Part shown: positions 1 through 7,839 of the stretch, in pieces
How the letters are laid out: the number at the start of each line of letters is the position of its first letter
How positions within the stretch are numbered: position 1 is the first letter of the stretch
Notes under the pieces: model-generated
What the model was told of the DNA's origin: nothing
Seen by the model: the letters and a program-made list of their open reading frames with translations, nothing else
The model's database searches: none
Translations under genes and position numbers: made by a program
Assembly: GCF_003477525.1 (NCBI RefSeq)
Contig: NZ_QUDO01000005.1
Location: 67,389 to 131,388, forward strand
Direction: 5' to 3'
DNA: 64,000 nt
Origin: Ruminococcus sp. AF41-9
GTDB lineage: Bacteria > Bacillota > Clostridia > Lachnospirales > Lachnospiraceae

Positions 1-298
1 TCTTAGCTTCCTTCTCTGCCATTCTGGAGAATACCATCTCATAACCATCGTTTCCATAATTTAATGAACGATTCACACGACTGATCGTTGCAGTGGAAGC
101 TCCGGTCTTTTCTGAAATATCAAGGTATGTTCTTTTGTCCATCAGCATCTTGGCAACCTCAAAACGCTGTGATAAGGAAAGAAGTTCATTGATTGTGCAT
201 ACATCCTCAAAGAAAGTATAGCATTCTTCTTTATCCTTCAGGCAAAGAATCGCTTCAAAAAGCTGATCCACAGCCTCTGTTCTGATCTTTTTACTCAT
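1..298 (-). CDS. yerC: YerC/YecD family TrpR-like regulator (3' end outside window)
   Basis: The frame from ATG at 298 runs off the left edge after about 99 residues, near the family's usual length. The product starts MSKKIRTEAVDQLFEAILCL and has the TrpR-like helix-turn-helix region (LSLSQRFEVAKML, then DISEKTGASTATISRVNRSL, residues about 40-78). The second helix and SRVNR match the YerC/YecD branch of TrpR-related proteins, DNA-binding proteins of uncertain target. The start has a good ribosome site (AAAGGAG, 8 bases upstream). Tryptophan binding is not implied by this branch. The gene reads leftward, and its partners lie outside the window. Confidence 0.85.
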   Translation of the reverse strand, partial: MSKKIRTEAVDQLFEAILCLKDKEECYTFFEDVCTINELLSLSQRFEVAKMLMDKRTYLDISEKTGASTATISRVNRSLNYGNDGYEMVFSRMAEKEAK

Positions 299-453
299 TT
301 TCCTGCTCCTTTAGAACTCTGTTCTTCAATTCTTCACTGGGCGAACATTTGTATTTAGAATGTCCGTATCATATTTCTAACAGTGATATTTTACCACGTT
401 AAAACATGAGAAGCAAGCATTTGAGCAGAAAGAAATCATAAATTTTCAGGTTT

Positions 454-2581
454 TCACAGGAGAATCTCTCCAAGCGTTGAAAATACTACTTTTGCATCGA
501 TCGGTTTCGCGATATAACCATTCATTCCGGCATCATATGCCTTCTTTTTATTCTCATCAAAAGCATTGGCAGTCATCGCCACGATCGGAACTGCGGACCG
601 TGCGTTCTGTATGCAGCGGATTCGTCTTGTCGCCTCATATCCATCCATATTCGGCATCTGAATATCCATCAGGATCACATCGTAATAGTCCTCCGGCATC
701 TTTTTCAAAATATCCAGACATTGCACTCCATCCCTCGCCCACTCTACTTTCAGACCATCTTCCTCCAGTATCGTAACAGCAATCTCCGCATTCAGTTCAT
801 TGTCCTCCGCAAGAAGTACCCGTTTTCCCTTCAGCAGCTCCAGCAGTCTGTCCTTTTCCTCCTGCTTCTGCTTTCCATCCGGCTGCTTTTTCTCAGACGG
901 AGTAAGAGGCAGAAGAATCGTCGTCTTCGTTCCTTCTCCCAGCTTACTGCTGACCTCAATCTTTCCTCCCATCAGGTCAACCAAAGCCTTTACGATCGGA
1001 AGCCCAAGACCGGTTCCCACTACCTTGCTCTCCGTACTGGTACGCTCACGGGTAAACTCTTCAAAAATATGCGGAAGATACTCCTCGCTCATTCCAATCC
1101 CCGTATCCTCAATCACAAATTTATAAACAATCTCCCCGTCTTTCAAAACGCCTGTCCTATCTTCCATCTGCATCCCGGATTCCTCTGAAATCCTTATCTC
1201 AATCCTTCCACCCTCCGGTGTATATTTCACAGAATTACTGATCACATTCAGAAGAATCTCCCTGACCTCGTCTTATCACAGTACACATATTCATGTTCCA
1301 CATCCAGCTCACAATTATAACTCAAATGCTTCTCTTCAACCGAAGGTTCAAAGACATCCTGCAAAGTATCCACCAGCGTTTTCAGGCATCCTGTCTCTGT
1401 TTTCAGGGTTGCCTTACCACTCTCAATCCGAGCCATCTCAAGTACATAATTGATCAGAGACAGCAGAAACGAGCTGGAATGTTGAATCTTACGGATATAA
1501 TCAACCGCTCTCTGCCGGTCATCCAGATGCTTTTCCAGAAGATCCGAAAAACCTATGATCGCATTCATCGGTGTCCGGATATCATGACTCATATTGAAGA
1601 GAAAACGCGTTTTTGCTTCATTTGCCCTCCTCGCTTCCCTCGCAGAGCGTTCCAGTTCTTCTTCATGACGTACATCTTTATAACGCCTCATCTTATACTG
1701 CCAGTAACCGACCGACATCAGCACAGCCACCGACACAGAGAGCACCGCTCCGAAAATCCCCTGAGCAACCGATATCCACCCATTCTCCGGCACAATCTCA
1801 AAATACCAGGTATCATTCGGCACTGTGCAGACAACCTCCAGAGAATTCTTCAGGTCCAGCTTCTCACTCTCATCAATAACAATTTTCTCCCCTGTATACA
1901 GATCCTTTTCCAGATCTGGAAATCATATCCGGCCTCTTCCAGCTTGTTCAGCTCCACTTCCCTGAGAAAATTACCCCAGTTCATAACCAGAATGGAAAAA
2001 CCCCAGAACTTCTTTTCCCCGTTCTCATCCGTCATATAGACCGGGTCAAAAAGAAGAGCTCCCATTTCTCCCTGTATCAGCTCATAAGGTCCTGCAATCG
2101 TATACTGGCCACTCTCCATGGCAAGCCGCGCTTCCTTCTTTCGCGCCGGATTCTCCAGCATATCCAGCCCCATTGCAGCTTCATTTCCCTCCATCGGGTA
2201 AATCTGTGATACCACACCATCCTCAGCCAGCTCCCCGGCCTCTATCACATCCTCATTCTCCTGCATCAGCTCAGCCAGACTGTCAAACCGTTTCTTATCC
2301 AGCGTATAACCCTTTTCCAGCATCCTCTTTACCATATCAGATTCCGCCAGATACTTACTCAACTGAGACTCCACCCGGCTCACCGTCGACTCCGCTGTAT
2401 AAGATGCCTTCAGTTTCTCCCGCTTCACCTGATTCAGATTAATCTCCCAGGTCACTGCCAGTACAACAACAAGCGTGAGCAAAAACACACCCACTGTCTG
2501 CATCTGCATATATTTTCTATTTATTTTTCTTTTCCTGTTCATCAAAAAAGCCCTCACCTTTTTGAGTTTTTTCTCAAACAT
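454..2581 (-). pseudogene. Hybrid sensor histidine kinase/response regulator, broken by two 1-base deletions
   Basis: Three consecutive reading frames together make one protein of about 708 residues. 1850-2581 encodes a membrane segment (about residues 27-47) and an extracytoplasmic CHASE-like sensor region. 1248-1823 encodes the second membrane helix and the HisKA domain (NMSHDIRTPMNAIIGF, with the phospho-His). 454-1245 encodes the HATPase domain (NSVKYTPEGG, DTGIGM, GTGLGL) and a receiver domain (LLAEDNELN, phospho-acceptor in LMDIQMPNMDG, K in YIAKPID). The frame breaks near 1907 (in AAAAGG) and near 1268 (a GG that should be GGG); restoring one base at each gives an uninterrupted product, continuing FQIWK-DLYTGEK and CDKTR-VREILLNVISNS. 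No transmitter-less partner regulator lies nearby, fitting a hybrid kinase. The breaks may be real or sequencing errors; similar small deletions occur in essential genes here. Confidence 0.8.
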
Positions 2582-2608
2582 TCCCCGTTACCGCAAATTT
2601 AATTTCTC

Positions 2609-3331
2609 CTAAAACTTACGATTCACATATTTCCTTATCGCATCCACAGACCGGTTCAGCACCAGCTCCTCCGGAAAATCCAGCTTTGTCAGCAGCTCTC
2701 TCGCCAGATCAAACTCTCCGATCAGCAGGTCAAAATGCGCATCACTGTCCATCACAACCGGAACCTGATATTTCTTACACAGATTCAGCATCACTGTGTC
2801 ATTCTCCACCGCATTCTCACGGGTACACTCCGGCTCCATAGAATGATTGTTCAACTCAAGAACCTTCCCGTATTCCTTCGCCCCCTGAACCAGAGCCTCA
2901 TAATCAATCTCATATCTTCCATCATCCGGATGCCCGATAATATTCACATAAGGATTCTTCATCGCATTCAGATAAGCCTCCGTATTCTCATTTCTGGATG
3001 CAGGCTTCATACAAGGAGTATGCAGACTCGCGATCACCACATCCATACCGGAAAGCGTCTGCTGCCCCAGATCCACAGTTCCCTGCGCATCCAGAATATT
3101 CACCTCAGAACCCAGCAGAAGCTGAATCCCGTACATCTCCCTCGGCACAACCTTAAGATTGTGAAAATAAAACTTATGGCAGGTTCCCGGCATACTCGGT
3201 GCATGTTCCGTAATCCCCAGAAGCTCCAGCCCCTTATCCGCTGCCGCCTTCGCCATCTCCCTCAGAGAGCAATATGCATGACCACTGGCAACTGTATGTG
3301 TATGTAAATCCAATACTGAACTGTATTTCAT
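2609..3331 (-). CDS. PHP-domain phosphoesterase (YcdX-like)
   Basis: A 240-residue PHP-domain metal-dependent phosphoesterase. Metal-binding motifs are visible: DLHTHTVASGHAYCS at residues 7-21, GITEHAP, LGSEVN, ASLHTP, IIGHPDDGRYEID and MDSDAHFD. The set and order match stand-alone YcdX-type PHP phosphatases rather than histidinol phosphatase or PolC. The start at 3331 (MKYSSVLDLH) was chosen because GAGGAG lies 8 bases upstream and the motif block starts at once; a longer frame to 3415 adds 28 unlike residues. The substrate is unknown. It lies 28 bases downstream of the sensor kinase on the same strand reading, separated from the permease remnant by a terminator. Confidence 0.85.
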   Translation of the reverse strand: MKYSSVLDLHTHTVASGHAYCSLREMAKAAADKGLELLGITEHAPSMPGTCHKFYFHNLKVVPREMYGIQLLLGSEVNILDAQGTVDLGQQTLSGMDVVIASLHTPCMKPASRNENTEAYLNAMKNPYVNIIGHPDDGRYEIDYEALVQGAKEYGKVLELNNHSMEPECTRENAVENDTVMLNLCKKYQVPVVMDSDAHFDLLIGEFDLARELLTKLDFPEELVLNRSVDAIRKYVNRKF

Positions 3332-3413
3332 AACTAAATTCTCCTCATTTCGTAAAAATCTTTCCCTCCCATTATACTTCCATCCCCCGCCATTCCACAA
3401 CCCCATTTTACGC

Positions 3414-3447
3414 AAAAAACAGAGCCTGCATTTTCAGCAAGCCCTGT
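3414..3447 (-). terminator. Intrinsic terminator after the sugar permease remnant
   Basis: Leftward-reading stem of 11 pairs (3437-3447 with 3419-3429, two wobble pairs) with a 7-base loop, followed by a run of six T on the minus strand. It lies between the permease 3' end and the PHP gene, so it marks the old end of the sugar transporter operon. Confidence 0.75.
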
Positions 3448-3480
3448 AAAAATTTTTGTTTCAAGGAGGAATACAAATTT

Positions 3481-3679
3481 TTATTTTACGATAAATGATT
3501 TTCTCTTACTTACAACATCAAAGATAACCGCTGCCAGCAAAACAAGACCCTTAACAACCTTCTGAATATTCTGGTCAATACCCATGATACTCATACCTAA
3601 GTTCAGGACACCCATTAAAAGAGCACCAATAATAACTCCCGGAACCGTACCGGTTCCACCATAAGCAGAAGCACCACCA
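3481..3679 (-). pseudogene. C-terminal fragment of sugar ABC permease (XylH/RbsC type)
   Basis: This fragment reads GGASAYGGTGTVPGVIIGALLMGVLNLGMSIMGID and ends QKVVKGLVLLAAVIFDVVSKRK. This is the conserved C-terminal end of the BPD_transp_2 permeases of ribose/xylose/galactose ABC importers. It is cut off from the rest of the gene (5536-5977) by the IS605 element; the frame continues across the junction once the element is removed. It has no start or ribosome site of its own and is presumably not made. The TTG that opens this frame lies inside the inserted element. Confidence 0.85.
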
Positions 3680-3830
3680 GTCAACTACCCATCACCTAAA
3701 GGTAATGGGCTTGTAACTGCCCAGTCGTAGTAACAGCTTACGCCTCCGACCTTTTATCCCCAATAAGCATTGCTGCCTAAAGTGGCGTTACATCATTGGG
3801 TGGTTGACAGCACCCTTTGTAGCAGAGTTT
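3660..3830 (-). ncRNA. Predicted omega-RNA (reRNA) of TnpB, with guide from the flanking permease
   Basis: TnpB elements make a guide RNA from the tnpB 3' end through the right end of the element. Here 149 noncoding bases (3680-3828) separate the tnpB stop from the element edge and contain the right-end hairpin CCCATTACC/GGTGATGGG. The first bases outside (minus strand from 3679) read TGGTGGTGCTTCTGCTTATG and would be the guide, matching the unoccupied permease allele. The 5' end is not defined by sequence; the position is by analogy to characterised TnpB systems. Confidence 0.5.
3688..3709. repeat. Right-end subterminal hairpin of the IS605 element
   Basis: CCCATCACC-TAAA-GGTAATGGG, with one mismatch. 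It shares the TAAA loop flanked by CC/GG with the left-end hairpin at 5483-5502. These are the structures TnpA recognises in single-stranded DNA in this family. Confidence 0.75.
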
Positions 3831-4968
3831 ACTCTGCTACAACTGTATTAGGTACTTGGCTATCAGCAAGATAGTTTATTCCCATACGATACAGATTCAT
3901 AGCTCCAATACGGTCATCATTAGACGTATAACCGCAGTTTTTGCAAGTAAACAAATGTATTTTCTTATTACGATTAGACTTTTCAGTATGTCCACAAGCA
4001 GGACAGCATTGACTGGTATAACGAGGATCCACCTTTATTACAGAAGATTGATTCTGCTTCGCTTTGTAAATCAGCTTCTGTTCAAGGTCATAAAAAGACC
4101 ATGATACAGAAACATAGCGGTCTTTTGTTTTGACACGTTCTGTAGCATTGCGAATACCAGTCAAATCTTCTAATACAAAGAGAGTATGCTTTGGATTACC
4201 GGTGGCGAGTGCCTTCGATACCTGATGGTTAATATCCTGCATCCAACGGTTTTCTCGCTGACCAATAGCTTTTAGTCTTCGCCTTGAGGATGGCGTATGT
4301 CGCATTTGAAGTTCTTTACGAAGCCTGGAATAATTAGCCCGTTTCTGTTTAATAGCTTTACCACTGACAAACCCAGACTTATGTTTGCTGTCATAAGTTG
4401 CAACAACAAAGTTAATACCTCTGTCAATGCCTACAACATTACAAATATCAGAAATATTACTTTCTTCAACCTCATAGGTAACTGGTATATGCAGATAGTA
4501 TTTACCATGTTTATTTACAAGTTTGGCAGTACCAAACTTGTAAATAGAATGGTTAAAATACTTAGACATACCCTCAGCAAAATAAGGAAGTTTCACACGA
4601 CCATTAAGCGTATTGACGGAAAAACAGTTTTGAGTTAAAGAATAATCTCTGTTCCAAACCAGGTCGTACTGAGGTTTTTTAAAAGATGGTTTTATCCATT
4701 CATTCTGATTTTCAAGAATGGTCTTATATCTTGCGATAACCGTTTTAAAAACAGACTGCGCCATTTGTGATTTGAGACTGAACTTTTCTCTTAGAGTAGA
4801 GTACAAAATTTTATTGAGTGAGAACTGCTTTAGGTCATGTGTGCGGAATACATAATCTGAAACATAATTACAGGCATCACAATAAACAGACATTGTTTTA
4901 TTAAGCAAAACTTTATCTGTATCAGTTGCAACTATCTGAACTTTTGCAGTTATAGTTATCTGTTCCAT
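3829..4968 (-). CDS. tnpB: TnpB RNA-guided endonuclease
   Basis: 379-residue TnpB with a full RuvC-like active site: first Asp in VGIDRGINFVVA (about residue 190), Glu in FVLEDLTGIR (about 270), last Asp in SNDDRIGAMNLYRMG (about 355). A four-Cys zinc ribbon (CCPACG and CKNCGYTS) lies between the second and third acids. The helix-turn-helix N-terminal part is present, giving the usual family length. TnpB cuts DNA at sites matching the guide next to the TAM and helps keep the element; it is not needed for transposition itself. Start 4968 has GAGAGGAG 8 bases upstream. Its own -35/-10 (TTGACA, 17 bp, TACACT) lies in the tnpA-tnpB gap. Confidence 0.93.
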   Translation of the reverse strand: MEQITITAKVQIVATDTDKVLLNKTMSVYCDACNYVSDYVFRTHDLKQFSLNKILYSTLREKFSLKSQMAQSVFKTVIARYKTILENQNEWIKPSFKKPQYDLVWNRDYSLTQNCFSVNTLNGRVKLPYFAEGMSKYFNHSIYKFGTAKLVNKHGKYYLHIPVTYEVEESNISDICNVVGIDRGINFVVATYDSKHKSGFVSGKAIKQKRANYSRLRKELQMRHTPSSRRRLKAIGQRENRWMQDINHQVSKALATGNPKHTLFVLEDLTGIRNATERVKTKDRYVSVSWSFYDLEQKLIYKAKQNQSSVIKVDPRYTSQCCPACGHTEKSNRNKKIHLFTCKNCGYTSNDDRIGAMNLYRMGINYLADSQVPNTVVAE

Positions 4969-4985
4969 AAAATTTACTCCTCTCA

Positions 4986-5033
4986 TTGACGCTTCACTAG
5001 CAATAGTGTATACTAATAATTAGTGAATGTCAA
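4986..5033. promoter_or_regulatory. Overlapping divergent promoters of tnpA and tnpB
   Basis: Plus strand: TTGACG at 4986-4991, 17 bp spacer, TATACT at 5009-5014, for tnpA. Minus strand: TTGACA at 5033-5028, 17 bp spacer, TACACT at 5010-5005, for tnpB. The two -10 elements overlap, so the promoters would compete. Confidence 0.7.
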
Positions 5034-5052
5034 TAACTATCAGAGGTGATTT

Positions 5053-5457
5053 ATGGATAATAGATATAATCGTCATAACAGACGAAAATACAGTCTGAAA
5101 GTACATATAGTTCTTGTAACCAAATACCGCAAACAACTACTACAAGGCTCTATTGCTGATGATGTGAAACAAAAGATTCTCGATATAGCTAATACTCGTG
5201 GCTACGAAATAATTGCTATGGAAACAGACAAAGACCATATGCATTTTTTGTTAAGTTATGATGCAACGGATAGAGTATGCGACATTGTTAAAATTGTAAA
5301 GCAGGAAACAACATACTACTTATGGCAAAAGTATAATTCGGTCTTATCAAAACAGTATTGGAAGAAAAAAATATTTTGGTCAGATGTTTATTTTGCTTGT
5401 AGCATTGGAGAAGTGTCATCAGCAACTATACAAAAATATATTGAGAGTCGGGGATAA
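5053..5457 (+). CDS. tnpA: IS200/IS605 Y1 transposase TnpA
   Basis: 134-residue HUH single-strand transposase. The HUH pair is HMHF (about residues 62-64, in DKDHMHFLLSY) and the catalytic Tyr is in ATIQKYIESRG close to the C-terminus. N-terminal HIVLVTKYRKQLL is the standard first strand of Y1 transposases. Length is near the family's usual size and there is no interruption. The ribosome site is AGAGGTG, 6 bases before ATG. It moves the element as a single-stranded circle, cutting 3' of a short target at the left end. It points to the left end and away from tnpB, the order of IS605 proper rather than IS608. Confidence 0.93.
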   Translation: MDNRYNRHNRRKYSLKVHIVLVTKYRKQLLQGSIADDVKQKILDIANTRGYEIIAMETDKDHMHFLLSYDATDRVCDIVKIVKQETTYYLWQKYNSVLSKQYWKKKIFWSDVYFACSIGEVSSATIQKYIESRG

Positions 5458-5482
5458 TAGATAACGATTTACAAAGCTCCTC

Positions 5483-5502
5483 CCACCGCCTAAAGGCAGT
5501 GG
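5483..5502. repeat. Left-end subterminal hairpin of the IS605 element
   Basis: CCACCGCC-TAAA-GGCAGTGG, with one mismatch, 33 bp inside the left boundary and downstream of tnpA. It pairs in design with 3688-3709. Confidence 0.75.
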
Positions 5503-5535
5503 TTTTCCGCCCATGACAAACGAAAGGATTTATTT

Positions 5536-5977
5536 ATGAAACAGGAACCGATCGCATCCATCTCAAAGCTTGTACCGGCCTGTGGATTAGCGGAATTCAG
5601 ACGAGCCATGGTAACCATACCTGCGATAGCTGCCAGAAGCCCTGCCATGCACCGATCGCAATACCTGTAATCAGCATAACCAGCATTGTAAGATAAGGAT
5701 TCATATTATTGAGAACCATCATCTTACCGCCAACAGCAGCCACAAAACATACAACCGAACCAACAGAAAGGTCGATATTACCACCGGTTAAAATACAGAA
5801 CAACATACCGGTTGCAAGAATAAATACACAAGCATTCTGCGCTACAAGGTTATTCACGTTCTGCGGCAGAAGCATAACACCCTTGGTGTTCACTGTAAAC
5901 ATGATGACTACCAGAACCAGTACGATCACCATAGTATATTTCTTTAATACCTCTGAAAAACTAAGCTTTTTCTCCAT
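5536..5977 (-). pseudogene. N-terminal part of sugar ABC permease (XylH/RbsC type), internally deleted
   Basis: From ATG 5977 (MEKKLSFSEVLKKYTMV) the frame shows the typical first helices (FILATGMLFCILTGGNIDLSVGSV, the family signature) to GAWQGF at about 5636. The next bases then encode, in another frame, LLAAIAGMVTMARLNSANPQ and FEMDAIGSCF, a segment that in intact permeases lies about 150 residues later. So roughly 450 bp is missing at about 5636 with loss of frame, before the IS605 insertion at 5535. Full-length relatives are 320-390 residues. The ATP-binding gene expected upstream is absent. The gene is dead twice over. Confidence 0.85.
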
Positions 5978-6049
5978 CTTCCTTACGCTCCTTTTCCTGA
6001 TTTCACGATCTGGACATGGTTGGCAAGAAACAAGACATTTCGGGCAAAA

Positions 6050-6084
6050 CAAAAAATGCCCTGTATGCAACAGGACATTTTTGC
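6050..6084. terminator. Bidirectional intrinsic terminator between binding-protein remnant and permease remnant
   Basis: 11-pair stem (6054-6064 with 6070-6080; loop ATGCA) with A/T runs on both sides, so it can act in both directions. Sugar ABC operons often have such a stem after the binding-protein gene. Confidence 0.7.
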
Positions 6085-6159
6085 GACAAAATTGTGCTAG
6101 TCAGATGTGCTGATGTGCCGGCAGATGATTGTTCCCGGTACATCAGTATAAAGTATATG

Positions 6160-6471
6160 CTAATTATAATCCGCATTCAGATAAACTTCATCCCTGCGGT
6201 GAAATCCTCCGTCTATGATCACCTCATCAATATTTTCCATGGTCACGGCTGTAGGCTCCAGAATCCTTGCCGGAATCTCATAGGTTCCATCGTTTACCTT
6301 CTCTGTGACACCCTCCAGTTCCGAAACCTCTTTTCCACTTCCGATCTCCACCGCATACTTTGCAGCTTCCCTTGCCAGACCCTCATAATAGGACTCTCCC
6401 GTCATATAAAAAACCACCAAAATACATACTGCTGCCAGAAAGACAAACAGATTCGTCCGATTCTTTCTCAT
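6160..6471 (-). pseudogene. Probable remnant of a xylose-type sugar-binding protein (N-terminus joined to C-terminal end)
   Basis: 103 residues from ATG 6471 (MRKNRTNLF; GGAGAG just upstream). An N-terminal hydrophobic helix (about residues 7-25) is followed by EGLAREAAKYAVEIGSGKEV and VNDGTYEIPARILEPTAVTM, then NIDEVIIDGGFHRRDEVYLN. The last 50 residues resemble the C-terminal end of XylF-type sugar-binding proteins (NDG..VP..LL.PV.VT..N..E.VI.DGF). About 250 central residues of such a protein would be missing. The frame is open, so a short membrane-anchored product could be made. With the dead permease downstream, I read it as part of a decaying operon. An unrelated small membrane protein is the alternative. 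Confidence 0.5.
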
Positions 6472-6706
6472 TCTTCTCTCCATATATTATTTACTGTATC
6501 TTTTGCTGCCTCTCTCACTGCCATAGACAATCGTCCATGTCAATCACATCCGGACAGAACAAAATCTCTGCTTCCTGCCCGATTCCGTTACATACCGTAT
6601 CCATTATACAATAAATCGGTATGTTTTGCTTTCTTTTTTTCATATACTATAGCAGAGTGTTACTGTTTACACATACCACTGTTCCTGCCATTTTCCCCCA
6701 GACTTA

Positions 6707-6808
6707 ATTATAGCGATCCTCTAAAATAACGCATCTTAATTCAGTCCATCAGAGGGTGAAATCCTGCTGAACTGTCTTAAATGCATTATTTACGAGGATT
6801 GCTATAAT
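6707..6808. repeat. 102 bp palindromic element (MITE-like) with outward -10 boxes
   Basis: Arms 6707-6739 and 6777-6808 are imperfect inverted repeats (about 26 of 32 positions), with outer ends ATTATAGC and GCTATAAT around a 37 bp centre. The right end supplies TGCTATAAT, an extended -10, 22 bp before the deacetylase start. A degenerate copy of the left arm and centre occurs at 21102-21152. No coding capacity. The rest of the 6472-6829 gap shows nothing else. Confidence 0.65.
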
Positions 6809-6829
6809 ACATAAGGAGTATCTCTTATC

Positions 6830-7627
6830 ATGAATATTATAAAACGAATCCTGATTTTTGCTCTGTCATCCTGCATAATTTTATCCCTCTTTCTCTCAGA
6901 TACAGGCAGACGAACCCGCTTTCTCACCACACTCGCAGGTCCCGGCATGCTCTCACTGGTCAGCCAGTCCCTGAATATCCCTCCGCAAAATACTGCCTTA
7001 CTCCTGAAAAATCCTGCAACCCCCTCATCCACTTCAAAAATCAAAGACATAACAACTATCTCTGCAAAAGAATCGCCCAGGATCGCCCTCACCTTCGATG
7101 ACGGTCCCAACGCAACCTACACGCCTCTCCTTCTGGACGGCCTGCGGGAACGAAACATCCATGCCTCTTTCTTCCTTGTCGGAGAAAACATCGAAGGAAA
7201 TGAAGGCATCCTTCAGCAGATGCAAAAGGACGGCCACCTGATCGGCAATCACACCTGGGATCACGTCCAGCTTGACAAAATCTCTGTCCCAAAGGCCCGC
7301 CTGGAAATCGAAAAAACAAACAACCGCATCTACGAAGTCACTGGCACCTACCCCTCCTACGTCCGTCCACCCTTCGGTGCATGGATCAAAGACATGGAAC
7401 TCTCCGTCACCATGCTCCCCGTCTTCTGGGACGTGGACACCCTGGACTGGAAAAGCAAAAGCATCCCCAGCATCCTCTCCATTGCAGAAAAAGAAGTCCA
7501 CGACGGCTCCATCATCCTGATGCACGACGGCTACCAGACTTCCGTAGATGCAGCCTTGCAGATTGCAGATATTTTTACCCGAAAAGGCTACACCTTCGTT
7601 ACCGCAGACCAGCTCCTGGTCACATAA
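6830..7627 (+). CDS. Polysaccharide deacetylase family protein (NodB domain, membrane-anchored)
   Basis: 265 residues: N-terminal hydrophobic helix (residues 5-22, uncleaved anchor or signal), short linker, then a carbohydrate esterase family 4 domain from about residue 85. All five CE4 motifs are visible: TFDDGP (catalytic and metal Asp), HTWDH (metal His pair), RPPFGA, DVDTLDW and LMHDG. Such enzymes remove acetyl groups from peptidoglycan GlcNAc/MurNAc or similar polymers outside the cell. The ribosome site is ATAAGGAG, 9 bases before the ATG. It appears monocistronic, with the palindromic element's right end likely supplying the -10. Exact substrate not known. Confidence 0.9.
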   Translation: MNIIKRILIFALSSCIILSLFLSDTGRRTRFLTTLAGPGMLSLVSQSLNIPPQNTALLLKNPATPSSTSKIKDITTISAKESPRIALTFDDGPNATYTPLLLDGLRERNIHASFFLVGENIEGNEGILQQMQKDGHLIGNHTWDHVQLDKISVPKARLEIEKTNNRIYEVTGTYPSYVRPPFGAWIKDMELSVTMLPVFWDVDTLDWKSKSIPSILSIAEKEVHDGSIILMHDGYQTSVDAALQIADIFTRKGYTFVTADQLLVT

Positions 7628-7632
7628 AAGAT

Positions 7633-7661
7633 TTGCTTTTTCCTGCCCGATTCGTTATACT
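7633..7661 (+). promoter_or_regulatory. Promoter for the YesL-like gene
   Basis: TTGCTT (7633-7638), 17 bp spacer, TATACT (7656-7661). It implies a leader of about 170 bases before the start at 7840, carrying the hairpin at 7747-7768. Confidence 0.65.
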
Positions 7662-7746
7662 AGTATATAAACCTTGCGCAAATTTTCCGTGACAGGACCG
7701 TTCACAGTTTATATCAGCAATTCACTTTACCATAACAATCCCGGTC

Positions 7747-7768
7747 AAGCGGATAAAAGCATCCGCTT
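7747..7768. repeat. Intergenic hairpin repeat, copy 1
   Basis: AAGCGGAT-AAAAGC-ATCCGCTT, then CGCTGCTTG. The same core, loop included, occurs at 29715-29736. No T-run follows, so it is not an ordinary terminator. Confidence 0.6.
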
Positions 7769-7839
7769 CGCTGCTTGCTCATAACCGAATTACTGCTGCG
7801 CATCAATCACACTATATCTACAAAGGAGTATCCTAACGA

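Larger units (their letters stand above)
3680..5535. mobile_element. IS200/IS605-family element, IS605 layout (divergent tnpA and tnpB)
   Basis: An 1856 bp element with divergent tnpB (minus) and tnpA (plus). Hairpins near each end share the CCTAAAGG loop (3688-3709 and 5483-5502), as expected for the ends TnpA recognises as single strands. It has no inverted terminal repeats and no target duplication. Boundaries were inferred by rebuilding the split permease: the minus-strand flanks read TTCAT and TGGTGGTGC, which join to encode C-F-I-G-G-A-S-A-Y-G-G, an uninterrupted match to the permease family. The left end therefore abuts TTCAT, which would be the TnpA target and TnpB TAM. Boundaries are uncertain by about 1-2 bases. 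Both proteins look intact, so the copy may be active. Confidence 0.85.

Noticed and set aside
3481..3684. Separate small membrane protein with TTG start
   Set aside because: The frame is the end of the split permease; its TTG lies in the IS605 end.
6016..6729. Plus-strand frame of 237 residues over the sugar operon remnants
   Set aside because: No start site or family match; it overlaps the terminator and the minus-strand remnant.
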